A DNA stretch of 64,000 nt from Asterias rubens (lineage: Eukaryota; Echinodermata; Asteroidea; Forcipulatida; Asteriidae). Positions 12,801-27,412 of this stretch are shown piece after piece. The stretch covers positions 6,765,521 to 6,829,520 of the forward strand of contig NC_047065.1 in the NCBI RefSeq assembly GCF_902459465.1, in the 5' to 3' direction. A program made the translations under genes and the position numbers. The notes under the pieces were generated by a model. That model was given only the letters and a program-made list of their open reading frames with translations, was not told the origin of the DNA and did not search any database. How positions within the stretch are numbered: position 1 is the stretch's first letter; the number at the start of each line of letters is the position of its first letter.

Positions 12801-15800
12801 TGTACAATGTACCATGGCTGCTCAGGTTATTCCCAGCGTTGGTCAATTTCAAAAGCTTAGTACGAAACATCCTCGAGTTCGAGGGAACAGTGAAGAATTG
12901 TTTCTTGCAATATTTCAACAACTGTTTGTCTGCTTATTAAACTGTGCATACTCGTCATAAATATTGTTTGAAGATGACAACAGAACTTTTAGAAGAAGAA
13001 TAATCATTTTACCAAGGTATAACAAAACATTTGTTGCACGCTGTGATTTGGGGTACATGGGTTTTGTACACCCTCGGGGGGAAATGGCACCCGAGGCTTC
13101 GCCTCGGGTGCCATTCCCCCCCCCCTCGGTCTGAGAAATGCATGAACACCGTCACAGCATGCAACAATTGTATAATTGAGTCTTTGCTGTGCCGTGTATC
13201 CATTATTTGTAATGCCATGCATTTTAAGCTGCAGTTTACAGTCCTCTCTAATAATGTTTTTGCAATATTGTTCCCTTCCCAGCAGGTATTTTACTGACTG
13301 TTTTTGATTGAATTTTTCATGTACAAATTCAGTCGTTACTTTTATCCGAATCAGATCTTGTCATGTCTGTTTGATGACACAAATAAATAGTATTTTCTTA
13401 AAATCAATGTTTCTCTTTGATCTTATTTATTGGTGGGTGCTGGGGACACTGTTCCCAGAAGCTCCTTGAAATCTTTTACTCCAGGGGTTACCAAAAGGTT
13501 GAAATGCCATCAATCAACGTATCTCCTAAAATTTGAATCGTAGTTTTAGATTTTGTTTGTCTAACCTCTGTTGCTTGTTCCTCTCGTTAGTTCAAAGATG
13601 AGCGCCTGGTAACCTACCTCCTACCATTGCACACTGTGTTGTGCTCGGTACCCAACAGCGTGATCATGCCGACTGAAGCCCAGCAGGTACAGACGGACAT
13701 CATTGACATTCTACTCAGCTACACAGTCCTGACCTCTCAACAACCAGACACTGAAGAAGGTAAGGGAGCCTTTCAACCCCACTAACCTCCCAATAACCTC
13801 CCCACTAACCTCCCCATCACCACCTAACACCAAAGGCTTGAACCTATTCTCTTAAATCTCCAAGCAATATAATAATAATATCAGTAATAATAACATGTAT
13901 GAACGGGTCCAGTGGAAAATTATTACAAAGCGTTTCCCTTAAAATGGCTACAAAAATATCCACTTATCACCCATTGTAGATTAGATTACATGTAGATTAG
14001 ATTTTTATTCGTCATGCCCAGCATGAAAATCACTTTCTCGATTCGCACATTAAAATACAGTTATTAAAAATAGCACAAAACATACATGAACCGTAGACAT
14101 TAAAACAGCAACAATATAATAAAAATATTACATTGCAAAAATAAATAGTTTTAAAATACATCGGAACTAAAATATACCTAATGCATGTTAGTTTTACTAT
14201 TATATACTGTGATATTTGGAAATAAACAAGCAACCAAACAAACATAATTTGAAACATTGTTTGGTTCATACTCTGATTTGTTTTGCTTATTGTAATATGC
14301 AAGGATAGAGATCCTTCAGTCTAGATAGTTTAAACAAAATCCCCGTGCAGCCTCTAGATATTTGGCTATTTTATTTTATTTTTTATTTTTAGAAAGTGGT
14401 TTCTGCCTACCCTTGGTTTGCGCACAAACGATCAATGGTTTTACATTATAAGTTATCACACAAGCGCTAGTGGAACACAGAAAAATAAAGCGCTTCTGCG
14501 TCCCATATCCAACGAGGCCAAAGGATATGGGACGGAGACGCACAATATGTTTCTGTATTCCACGAGCGCGAGTAAAGTCAATGAGGTTAGGTTTTGTTTT
14601 GGTTTTGGTTTTGCACGCATGGAGTTTAGATTGTAATTTTTGCAGCAACAGGTTGCAGAGCATGACGCATTGACACTCACAATGCGCAGAGTGCAATATA
14701 GAAGAGTAGATTTTAGGTTTTAGCTTTTTGTATCACACTCCGGTTCGAGCATCTGATTGGAGGATTAGCGCGTACTGGAAGATAAAATACATTAATACAT
14801 TCTCTTTGTACTGTACATGTATCTTACATCATTGAATTACACAGTTACATGATTAACAGATTTACATGATGTATCGTCGGCTGACTCCATAGACCATCGT
14901 CCGTGTACTTTACATTTCTTGTACTTAATTGGTGTTTCCAGGAATAGCAAACAGCAGCTGGACTGTAATGTTGAAGGAAGTCCTGAAGTACATCCCATCT
15001 GCAGCGTATGCTTACATCGGTGGACTGACCGTACTATCAGAGCTGCTACCTCTACCACTTCCCATGCATGCACAGGAGGTAAGGATGGGTGGGCAGGGCT
15101 TACCTAATATCACTTTTGGTTTCAAGAGTAATCAATCTGAGAAACATGCAGAGCTCAAGCACGAAAATTAATAAGTTTTACCTCAGACAGTTTCGCTACT
15201 CCTTTTAGCGGAAAGCGCCTCACATGGGGGTGTTTAAACGGTCGACAATGACCAGATGGAGCTGTTTATAACCGTCGCTACCCTTTTATTCCCCAGTTAT
15301 TTGTTTACCATACCATGTCTTAAGTACATGAAAATATTCTCTATGAATTGTGGTGGTTCTGGATGTTCAATATGCTCAGAGCGTCTTCAAGAGAAAACCT
15401 GCATAACGTCGGCAAAGTTAAACAATAACTCTGTGTCAATGTCTGGAATTGATGATTAGTCAACATTCAGACATTCTGTTTACATTATAATAAGCCATCA
15501 ACAAATAATTAAGTACACGCATGTAAACATGTAGAAGCGAAGAGTGGTCAAAGTAATGCACTGCAATTTTAATGAATTTTTCATACAAGAGTATCCAGTT
15601 TGGTGAAAGACAAACTTTACCATTCCACTATGTACATTTGCTTCATTTTGATTGATCTATATTTGCCCAGTTTAAACAGGATTCAGGACTCAGCATGTGA
15701 AATCTGATCAGTGGGTTACAGTAGATCAGTTCAATTAACTTGGTACATGTACATGTAGCTGTAATGTACATGTACATGTACGCCTCTCTTAATATTTGTG

Positions 15801-18800
15801 CATGAGGTACGTCGCAATGCTAACTCAAAAACGAGGCGATGGGCGTAGCCACTGCAAGTGATGGGGGACGTGCGCCCATAGCCTAATTTTGAGTACGATT
15901 TATGACGTCATGCATAAATAATAAGAGAGGTGTATACAGTCTTCCAACTACATGTACATGGTTTCACTGTTGTTAACTGATAAAAATTCACTCCATGACA
16001 GTCTACAATTAACAACAATAAAAATTATTGTTATTATTAAACAATTGTTGCATGCTCTGATGGGGTCCATAGCTTGTACACCAAAGGGGGGAAAATTCCA
16101 TTTCCCCTGAGGGTGTATGAGAATTACTTGTCATATCAACTCCAGGTTATTACGGCTAAAGCAAACGAAATGTTGCCTTCCAACCATACTACCTCCTCTA
16201 CCTTCCCTCACCCCTCCTCACCTTCTCGCCTATCCTTCCCCACTCATCTTTCCCAACCTTCTAACCAACCCACTTCGACAATGGTTAAATCTCCTTTAAA
16301 AAAAGGTAATGCAGAAAGAGTAGAAATTTTGGGGGGGGGGGTGTAGTTGTAGTGTGTATGAGTGTTTTCAACCATTGGTCTTTCCCACCTACACCTACAT
16401 GGTGTCAAAGTTCAAATTTTCAAAGTTCTGTTGTCATCTTCAAACATTATAACGACAGAGTACCTGTACATGTATGCATAGTTAAATAAGCAGACGAACA
16501 GTTGGTCAAATAAGAAACAATTCTTCACTGTCGCTCGAACCTGCGGCTGTTTCGTACTAAGCGCTGGAAATTCACCACCAGTGGGAACGATCAAGGTAAT
16601 GCAAACCGCACTTACATCTGGTATGGCCTACAAGTAATTACAGTCATTTCACCAACATTATGGAACAATCTACTCACCACATCTGTCGAGCATCATCTCT
16701 TAAATTTATCAAAGACATGTTAAAAACTCATTTGCTTTTACTACTACAATTTTTAAATATTATTTTTTCAAGTCGGTTTTGTACAGCACTTTGAAACCTT
16801 TGTAAAAGACGCTTTTGTTGTTACTGTACATGTTTTATTACATCTTAGTACTACGTTCTATTTCTAACATCTCATAGAATTAGTCTATTTGCAGTTTATA
16901 TCTTCAGGGAAATAAATTACCTTTGAACCCTGGACACATAAAGACAGAATTCTCTGAATCACTTTAAACACTATACATTGACTTTCATAACACAAAACAC
17001 ATTCATGACAAAAAACATCAGTAACACAAAAACTCATATCCAACGATTATTAGCAGTTTTATATCTACTTTACCTGACACCATCAAACGTTAAATCTTGC
17101 TAGGGCAATGTCAGGAGTTAGATTGCCTACTTTTCAATTAGGCATGAACCAGATTTCTCTGTGCACAAGGTGCATTTTCAAAAATGGCAGAATACGGTCA
17201 GACAGTCGCGCTGAAAATAATTCAGAGTTTCAGGTTCACTGCAGTTTTTTGACAATAACAAATTACTTAGCAAACACGTTACTAGCCAGAATACAGCGCA
17301 AGCAGAAGCTAATTACATGTACATGTATAGCCTTTACCTGTTCCATGGTACTTCTTGCTTAGCAGTTAAATTAGTTCAACAGATTTTGCTGAATGTGGCG
17401 TAATACAGTCAGGATATTTAACAGTTGCTACTAACAACCTTTCCGATGTTAGGGCATTGGAGAATGTCGGGTTTTTTTCCAATTGGAGAAGACCTTGTCT
17501 CATGGCAAATTGTCTTCTCTTGATTATGGCAATACCAGGATTGTTTCTAGCATGTCTAGCAGCATAATCTGCATTCATACAAGTGCTTCAGTGGCTGTGC
17601 TGGATTTGTTTCTATCATTTTCATGAAAGAGAAATAAGATAAATAGTTGATAATAGTTTGGAACAGAGCAATTGACAAAACCCGGAGCTGCCAACATAGA
17701 TAGTTCAGTTGGTAGAGTGCTGGCACATTAATCCAGAGGTTTCAGGTTCATGGCACTGTTTATGAGGTACTTTTCTCTTGAGACTTCAGAACTTTTGTTT
17801 GCATTTCACTGCCACTTTCACTTGATTCCACTGACCTGGATCCAATACAAGGACATAGCATGCCTCTGAAAGCCCTCCTCATTGGCTTGTACTTGAGTGC
17901 GTAGAGTATCGGATTGATGGCAGAATTGACAGCAGACAGGAGAAAGCTAAGCTGGAGCAGAACTTGTTTAGAAGTGGGACTACTTCTAGGGGCCTGGGCG
18001 GTGAGGTATAGACAGATTATCTTAGTCGGAGAGATCAAGATAATGCAGGCTGCCGTAACCAGGATGAGGGTACGGGCTACTCTGTGATGAGCTCTGCTGA
18101 GCTCCTGGGGCGGACCGATGATCCCCTGCCGCCTGAAAATTAGGGCGTGCAATTTGAGATTCTGGAGGATTCTAGCATACATTCCAATGAGGGCGCCGAC
18201 AGGCACGAGGTACAGGACACCACTGCTGATGATAGGGAACACCCATAGCCATGGCTGGTTCATGGCAGTCGGATACACAGTGTACTGTGTCGAGGGCAGG
18301 AAGAAGATGTAAACGATCGTCGCTGGTAGCTCCAGGAGAAATGGCACAAGCCAGACTGTGAAGAGCAACAAGGCGACTTTCCATTTGATGAAATAGGACA
18401 TGTGCTGGAGGGGATAAACAATGCCCATGTAGCACTCGAAAGTGACCAATGCAATACTACAGGTGGATGTACCAATCAAGCTATACTGAACATGCATCAG
18501 TAGCTGTAATGTCACGTGTCCAACGTTCATCGTTGTATTTTCTTTCTCGTCGGTGTGGTTGCTCTCAGTGTTAGTCCATTTGACCCAGGGGTCAAATGTG
18601 GTGCTCAACAGATAAAGAGAGTCGACAATGGCCAAATTCAGGATGAGGTAGTTGGTCAGATGGTGAAGACTTTTTGTTCGGAGAATGGTCACAGAGACCA
18701 GAAGGTTGCCGATAAATCCAAGGCTGCTGGTGATTTCTTCCATATAAAGTAAGACAGTGGAAGAGGTAGAACTGTACATGACGAGAATGAAGTGGCAGCT

Positions 18801-21800
18801 ACAAGCTTGATGATAAGCTCACGCCGGAGCACACTATGGGAAAACAACAATGTAATTTTTGGGGTTACAGAAGATTTTCTGAATGCAGTGTCTGCACACT
18901 GTTAAAGGAACATGCTGCATTGGATCGGACAAGTTCGTCTATAAAAAGCGTTTTTTTTTAAATGCATATGGTTGGAAAGATGTTTTAAAAGTAGAATACA
19001 ATGATCCACACAAGTTTGCCTCAAAACTGCGTGGTTTTCCTTTTACTGTGCGAATCAACACGGTCGGCCATTTATGGGAGTCAAAACTTGACTCCCATAA
19101 ATGGCCGACTGTGTAGTCGACGAGGTAAAAGGAAAACCGTGCAATTTCGAGGCATGTTTGTGTGGATCATTGTATTCTACTTTTACAACATCTTTCTACC
19201 CATATGGATTTTATAAAAAACTGTTACGAAAGCTTTTCAAAGCCCAACTCGACCGATCCAAGGCAACGTGTTCCTTTGAATGCTTTGACTGCAATTGGTT
19301 CATAAAATTTCAGAAAAACTTTACCTTTCAATTCTGCGAGAGTCAAGCAGTTTGTCAACATACAACTAGTTCCAGCATGTTCCGGGCAGAAGTTTTGTCA
19401 TAGTTACGTGTATCAATGTTGTTCCTTGTCTTGATTCAAAGAGATTTAAACACACCAAGATGCAGTTCCACTAACATCCCCAAACGCTGTGCCTAATATT
19501 GATTTATGTGCATGTGTACCAGTATTCAGCAGCTTCCCTAACAACATCAATGCTGTGCTTTGTTGAGTCTCAAAGAATATCATCATCGGTGCTAACACCA
19601 GTAACAATGTATTGCCTTTGATGAGGCACAGATAGTAATGCACTCCTGTATCAGTAGTTGTACATACATGTACCTTAACTTGATTCAAAGACACTATGCA
19701 ACACACGAGCGAGTGTTAGTGGAATGTTCTGCCAACATTGCCTAACATGTTCCATAGTAGAGTCAGTGAGTAATACGCATGCAAGCGAGCAAGCGAGACC
19801 AAATCTTGCAGCCTTAGTAATGCTGTGTATGAATACTGACGCAGTGGTGTACATTTCCACATTGTGCAAACATACGTACGTATGTGTAAGTGATACTCTG
19901 AAAAGGATATTAACGATCACACTGTAGCAAAAAAAACTTACAGGTAACTTATAATAGTAATACCCAAGTTTATCATTAATCCTTGGCTGAGTGAGGTGCA
20001 ATCAATTGAAATCCATAACTTGGTTAGGCAGTTAGGTATTAGCCATTGCAGAGGCAGTTTTTATTTTCAAACCGTATGTGTTTTATGTTAAAGATCTATG
20101 GACATTGTGTTTTGTGTCCTACAAAAAGTACCCATACCCTTTAATAAACAAAATGCAATTGCAAAAAAAGCGTTATTCACACGACAGCAATTTAATTGGG
20201 GTCCCTTCCTTAAATTAAGCATAGTTGTACATTGTAAGTAGCAATGTTTGACAAGATTTTGCAAGAGACTTTGTACAGTAGAAAATATGGTTGTCCTTTC
20301 ACACAAAGTACATACATTTTGAAATATTTTACAACCATGCTACAATCTACATTGTAGCAAGGGACCCTTGCTAAATTGCTCTCGTGTGAAAGGGGCTATA
20401 AAACACAATCAATCACCCATGTCAACCTGCTCGGTTGTGCACACAATGTAGGCACACACAGCTTATGCAAGGGAAGTAGACATTGATTAATTGAACTACA
20501 GCCTCATACATCTTGGTTACTTGTTAACATTTGATTAATGATGTGACAAAATAGAGTACCAAGACCTAATTGTAATGTGTTACTTGCACAGTAATTTGCT
20601 TATTGTGCACGATAAACATGTATATCTCATGTCTGTAGATTTCACAAGCTCTGGGCCTGATAGCATAAAGCTGTAAAATAGTGCTAAGCAGGTTATTTTA
20701 CTTATCAAGATAATAGTGAGGAACCAGACATTACATGGGATTAAGGCTGGTTTTCCTATTTCAACTTAGCAATATTTGTTCTGTGCTAAGCAAATACAAA
20801 AATTAAATCTGATGTTGTGGCACAGTCATACGTTTTTTTCACTGACAAGATGGTTATGTTTGTTTGATCAAATTCAACAAAATATTTTGTCTGTGCCTCC
20901 CCAGAACAATATTCAAAATAATAATATTGGCTTCTTACATGTATATAGCGCGTACATGTATATCTGCCACTCAGTGATGCTCAACAATCTGTATTTTTCT
21001 GTAAGTTATTGTGAAGAATTATAAGACTTTGTTGCTCTACAAAGCACCATGTAATGGTTTACAAGGTGCTTGGTGTAATGTAGTATGCAGTCAATCAAAC
21101 CAGGAACCAGAGTGAAGCCCTTCTCTTTATAATTAGTGCAGTAGGTTCTTTTACGTTCCATTAAACAACACACGTCATCCAAATACATAAATCATTTGCC
21201 TCGTGCGTCTAATGGATCAGAATTAATCGACCCTTTAAGAAACCAACATCTTACCATCCCTTTTACTGGGTTAATATTTTTAAAATGTGTTCTATTTTGG
21301 TACAGCCCCTGTCATCAGAGCAAGTCCAGCAGGCCTTGAACCATCGACGATTATGGAGTCTTTATCTTCTCTCAGAGAGCGCACAGATTCAACAAATTAT
21401 CAAAGATCTGACAGGTGAGAAACATGGCATGTTGGGGCCACTAGGTGGCAGCAGACACGTAATCCTTGCTTTTTACTATGTGACCCCCTCTGACTGTTTT
21501 CACAGCACGTTTGACACAACTGTTTTGTTGTTATGCTGTTTCCAGTCATTTGTTTACACTCCTCATGAATCTGTCGACGAAGATAAACACGTTGTACGAA
21601 AGCCTGCGAAAATGAAATTGCTATAGGGAGCTTTTTGATGTATAACGTAGAGATAAAAGATAAATAAAAATAGACTGCAGGCATATGCAAGATAGTTCAT
21701 GACAGTCTCAACTTCAAGGGCCAATTTCAAAGTGCTGCTTGACAATTTGCTTTAGCTTAAGTGTCTTTGACAAGTTAGCAAGAAAATTAAGCAGCAAGCT

Positions 21801-24800
21801 TGCGTTTTCTCTATGGATTTACATTGTGACATCTCTCATATTCATACAGTAAGCACCAGAAGGTTAGCATGCCTTTTCATGTGCCCATGGTTCTCACACG
21901 GATCTCTGGCTGCCACATTTGCAAATGGACACCAACCTATAGAAATCTGAAAATCTATTCATGCATGAATCGCTTCTCAGAATCAAATGTTTTGGGATGA
22001 CAAATTATTCAAACCATATTCATAAATACCTCGGACAGTTTCGCTATTCCTATTGGTGGAGAGCGCGTCACGTGGGTGTGTATAAACCTTTGTTTATGAC
22101 CGGTTGAAACATGGGCGTGACACGCCTGCTTGCACCTGTGCTTATAAGACAGTTTCTTCATTCCTATTGGTCGAGAGCAACGGCTGGGACAGTTGTGCCA
22201 CATCACGCGATACGCGGGACGCCCACAGCATTCCCTTATAAGGAGTTGTTTACCCGAGGGCGGCGGAGGGCCTTACCTTTTCATAGCTGGAGGGGTGTTG
22301 TGTTGAAATACCTTTTCATAGCTGGAGGGGTGTTGTGTTGAAATGTTTGCATTTATTTTACTTTTTGACCAAAAGTGTAGATGTTTTTTGACTGAAAAGG
22401 TATTTATGAATGGGAAACAAAGTGTGTTGAATCGGTTTTCAACTAGTGGTTTAAACCTGCCGAGGCCTGGTTCTTGATAATTTACCTCGACTTCGTCTCG
22501 GTAAAATTATCAAGAACCAGGCCTCGTTGGGATTAAACCACTAGTTGAAAACCCCTTTGAGATTGATTCCCTTATTATCCAAAAGAAATCCTTTGTCAAA
22601 ATAGTTTATACTACCAGCAGCCAAGTAGGTTTGTATGGTCAGTTTTATCATGTTTATGGTCATTTTGGAGTACATGTACAGTTACCAATCTATGACCCTA
22701 TCTTTAACTTTTATAGATCGCACCTGCTTATAAATAGTTTACTATTTGTGATTGTCCTATACAGGTAGCAGCTGCCTGCCTCTACAGCAGATCTTACGTC
22801 GTGTCTGTTGGCAACTTGCTGATCTAGCTGCACCGACGGCTCTTACTGTAGTCAGGTTAGTACTTATTTATGTTGAATTTTTTTTTTTGTACACCATGCT
22901 AGAAGTTCAGTTCAGTTCAGTTCAATTTATTTCTAATCAATCAGTTGGCTTGCAAAACGATAAACATTATGGTACATTTAAATAGTGTATACAGTGTAAT
23001 AATCAAGTGGTATGAGTCTCCTTAAAGCAAGCTTGTTTTGTTGAGACATCCAATCTTAATGTAACTGGGTTAAGGAAGTACTGGGTAAGGAACAAAAAGA
23101 AGTAGGGTTCTTTCATTTTTTGTTTTTTTTTCCATTTACTGGAGGTAGCCTGGGCCCAATTTCATGGCTCTGCCTGCTTACCGTAAGCACAGAATCGGCG
23201 CTTATGGAAGCAGGGAATTCTGTGCTTATGGCAAGCCTATTTTACGGGTTAGCGGCGAATTTTGCATTTGCGCATGCGCACTCCACGTTACTAGGCATTC
23301 GTCGCTTACAAGGCTAGCGCAGAAATTCGTCGCTTGCAATGCAAGTAAGCAGGGAATCGTGATCGTAAGCGCAGAATTTGGCGGTAAGCAGATCCATGAA
23401 ATTGGGCCCTGTTCTTACTGAGTACTCCAACATTGAGAGTTTATACACACCTGAGATACATAGGCTTGATATTCTTCGTACTTTTATTTGATTTCTTATT
23501 TTTGTTTTGGGCATAGACAAGTGTTTTTAGACGGCCTTAAAAAGTCTGTACTTGCCTATACCATAATGTTGGTACTAAAAAACGATTTCAATTTTTTTAT
23601 TCAAAAGGTCAAATATCATTCCTGGATGTTCTGAATTTGATTTTTGCATGTACAACTAAAGTAATGAGCCATTTTGAGATAATAATGGTTGACACATTAC
23701 TGTAATGGCCATATCACTTGAGGTAATTTACAGGCATCCAGTTCATGGCATTCACATTTGAAGGCTCACATATTTTTTCTAGGGATAGTAAATAAAGGCA
23801 TTGTTTGAAAATGTTCTCATGTGCTCTAAAGTAGTCTTGTAGCATGCAGTGCAATTGGTTGCCTCCAAGTTGCCTGTAAATGTTGCCTCGTGTCACAAGG
23901 CCCTAACACTATTAGGTCGGGGTACATTTATCTGGTCACCCAGACCAAACTGCACTTCTATTTTGTCCACCATTGCTCAAAGAGGCTGATAGGGATGTTG
24001 ATAAGAGTTACCGTAGAACATAAACAGTAACAACAACAGAACAATAGCAAGTACCATAGTTATTATAAACTTAAAGGAACATTACAGAATTTTGCTAACA
24101 AAACAGTTGCTGGCGGTGTAAGCACTTCATGTATCCCACCCTATACATGTACATTAACTGACAAGCCTGTAGAAGTTTGAGACCAATCGGGCATATGGGT
24201 CATGAGAGAATAGTGAAAAAACGATTATAAATTTTGCATTTCGATGTCAAAATAAAAATGAATAAAACGCTCCCTGAGCGATAAACTCCAAATGCGAAAT
24301 TAGACAATTTATTTCTCATCAAATATGACATTTAAGACAGAAATATTTCAAGGGATCTTTTCTACTATTATCATCATTAGACCGTGTAAGTTTTATGTAA
24401 ATCTGTGATCATCACGATTTTTGTTTCTTACCAATTCTGTAACATTCCGTTAAGAGGGAAAAAAGTGAGATTTGAAATGAATTAAATGTGAAAAAAATAC
24501 TTCTAGATATTTTACCAACCAAAATTATCTATGTTTTAAATGCTAACATTGAGCTACAGTAATCAATACTTTCAAGGGGGGGGAAGGGGGGGAGGGCGGA
24601 ATTGAGATTTATTTCTAAAAGTTGAATGCGAAAAAGCAAACTTAGCTGTTAACCAACCAAAATGATAGTTCAAATGCAACTATTTAGTATAAGTCTTTCT
24701 CAAAACTAAATAAAATGATTTATTTGGGTTGGAATTCAGATCACTACTGGACGTTCTTATTGAGAGTCTTGCCCAGGGGGAGGAAGGAGCAAAGAAGACA

Positions 24801-27412
24801 CAGCCACCTGGAGACATTGCGAATGAGGGGGAGGAGGTGAACAAGAAGACACAGCCTTGTGGGAGCGACACCGCTCGTATTTTAACCTTAGTGGTGTACC
24901 TGGTATCACAGCCTGCTATCAAAGCACCGTTGCTGCATCTCTTTCGATCAAGGTATTGTCATTTTATTTTGGATACATGCCCACTCATTCAAATTCTCTT
25001 AAAGGAGCGCGTTGCCTTGGATCGGACGAGTTGGTCTTTGAAAAGCGTCTACAACCGTTCGTTACAAAATGCATCTGGTTAGAAAGATGTTTTAAAAGTA
25101 GAATACATTGATCCACACACATTTGCCTCGAAATTGCGTGGTTTTCTTTTAACTTTGCGAACTAACACGGTCGGCCATAAATTTGACTCCCATAAATGGC
25201 TGACCGTGTTTGTCGACGAGGTAAAGGAAAACCATGCAATTTCGAAAGATACTTGTGTGGATCATTATATTCTACTTTTATAATATCTTTCTAATAGTAT
25301 GCATTTTATAACAAACTGTTACAAACGCTTTTAAAAGACCAACTCGACGGATCCAAGGCAACGTGTTCCTTTAATTGTTTTGTTGTCACATGATCTGATA
25401 GTGCAGGCTGGCATAGTTTATCGATCATTCAATAAATAAAAAAAGGACGATTTTGAATGGTCAGACAGTAGGAGGGTAGGCTTTTGTACTGTGTAGATCT
25501 ATTCATGCAGGCTAACAACACATGTATTGTACTTAATCTACATGTACGTACCATTCACAAACAAGGTGGATGGTCAGATGGTAGGATGGTTGACTGTAAT
25601 GTGTGGATGCATTCACACATGAAATCCTATTGCAGGCTGGCTTAGTTTTATCTATCATACATGTCATATAAACCCTCAGTGGATGATTTTGAATAGTCTG
25701 ACAATAGGACGGTTGACTGTGTACCATCTAGATGTGTTCAGTACATAACATTGTTGTGCAGGCTGGTGCAGTACACATATCAATCAAAACCACAGTAGCG
25801 TGATTGTGATTGTTTGTGAATAAAAACACCTGAGAATTCATTATTTTTATGTGGCATTCGTCTTTAATGTGTTTAACTTTGTTCAATTTGTTCAATCTTG
25901 ATTAAAAATTGTTTTTTTTTTCAGCTTGAAATCTGATGAGAAATACTCAGAGCTTCTTCCCTGGCTACTCTCTCTGCTGAACGTGGTGTCAGACTCGCCC
26001 TGTCACCTCCAGGCACAAGAATGTATCGTGGTAAGTTACATTGTACCTTATGTATGTAGGATATCGAATCCAAACACCACATAAGAAACCTTATTCCATA
26101 GAGCTGTTTAGTTAGGCAGCAAACAATTTCCTGCTAAGCAAAAAAGAGCAGGGTATCAGTCACAGATGTTACATGTGGAATTGTATTTTGGCTGGAAACC
26201 TAAATCTTGCACAATTTTGTTATGCTTGGTTACTTTTTGTGCTTAAGCAGCTCTATGAAAATGAGCCCAGGTGTTGCAACTAAGGGTGATGATCAGGGTA
26301 CAAACATCCACTTCCATTTTGCTACATAAAAGTTAAAACACTTGTATAAAAACATCTTGACAAACTTGACCGGCGCCTTTGAATGTTTCTCTTTTTCAGT
26401 AAAGTGCGCCTTATAAATGCTGTAGTTTATTTATTATTAAATTCATTGATTTTCTTCACCCACCTTTCCCCTGACAGGCCCTGCTACAATCAATCTGTGG
26501 CCCAGAGATAACCCTCTTAGTGACAGACACACAGCCCATCAGTGAGCAACTGGCCAATAGCCTACCTGGAAAGGAACATATGGAGATCATCTGCTGTGCC
26601 TTGCTTGACCATGTGACCAGCCCGGACCAATCATATGCAAGCATTCTACCGTCGCTTCGGACATTGTCAATGCTGCTGGATTATGATTATGGATTCTTTT
26701 ATGTGAAATGGTACGAAAAAAATAGTACTAACAATGACGTCTTCAACAACGCCGGTAGTTACAAAATAATGCCTCTGGCACTTGCCTGAAGCCTTTTTTA
26801 GGCATCTGAAAGCACACAAATTTGTGCAAGAAGGGTGTTTTTTCTTTGATTATTCTTTTGCAACTTTGGTTATTTTTTTGCGTAAAAATATTCATATGTT
26901 GGGATACATCAATTGCGAATACCGGTCTGTGACAATTTGTAAGTTGTCAAGTGAGATACAATGTTTTGATGAATTCAAACTCGCAAGTAAAGTAATTGCT
27001 ATTTTAGAAAGAAGATATAGGCAGGAAATGGTCATGAATAGATTTAGCTGTACGCTTATGTTTATATTGCATTTATTATTATCATAAGGACAACTTTTAA
27101 AATCCAAATCTTGTTAACTTGATTACTTCCAGTGCATTGGACAAGACGTCGACAGCCTTCCACTCTCTCTTCACCCGCCTCCAGTCATCCTTCCACAAAG
27201 ACAGCTCAGACTACCTGTCCACTCTGTCCACCACCCTGGACCTCCTCCAGATGTTACTGACCATAGAGGGGCCCTCAGAGGGTGAGCAGGATACATGTCA
27301 GGAAGATGGAGGTCCATACAGGACTAAGATGCTGAGTGTGGGACAGTTGAAGGAGTACTTGATGTGGGGTGTGGAGAGCCATCCACTGGGCCAGCTGGAG
27401 AAAACACTCATT
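1302..27412 (+). CDS. VIRMA: VIRMA central helical-repeat region (exons 1302 to 27412)
   Basis: These 19 exons encode a mostly leucine-rich, amphipathic-helix sequence (for example LLQQLGLQLLYSMATLQYID and LLPWLLSLLNVVSDSP), consistent with the alpha-helical armadillo-like scaffold known for VIRMA. No enzymatic motif is visible, as expected. The exon at 4065-4302 opens with a Ser/Pro-rich linker (about residues 1-50 of the exon) and returns to helix. The exon at 24740-24952 holds a Glu/Lys-rich insert with two KKTQP repeats that looks like a loop. The large intron 15079-21305 hosts the nested GPCR gene. Confidence 0.9.

Noticed and set aside
14418-14696. Overlapping ORFs on both strands as a short gene
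   Set aside because: They arise from an imperfect fold-back with Lys/Phe-rich low-complexity codons and no recognisable family.
18118-18752. Plus-strand ORFs opposite the GPCR gene
   Set aside because: The minus strand has clear seven-transmembrane motifs; the plus frames show none.
24740-25082. Extension of the VIRMA exon to the end of the ORF at 25082
   Set aside because: The next exon at 25925 joins in phase from the donor at 24953; the extension runs into a MITE.
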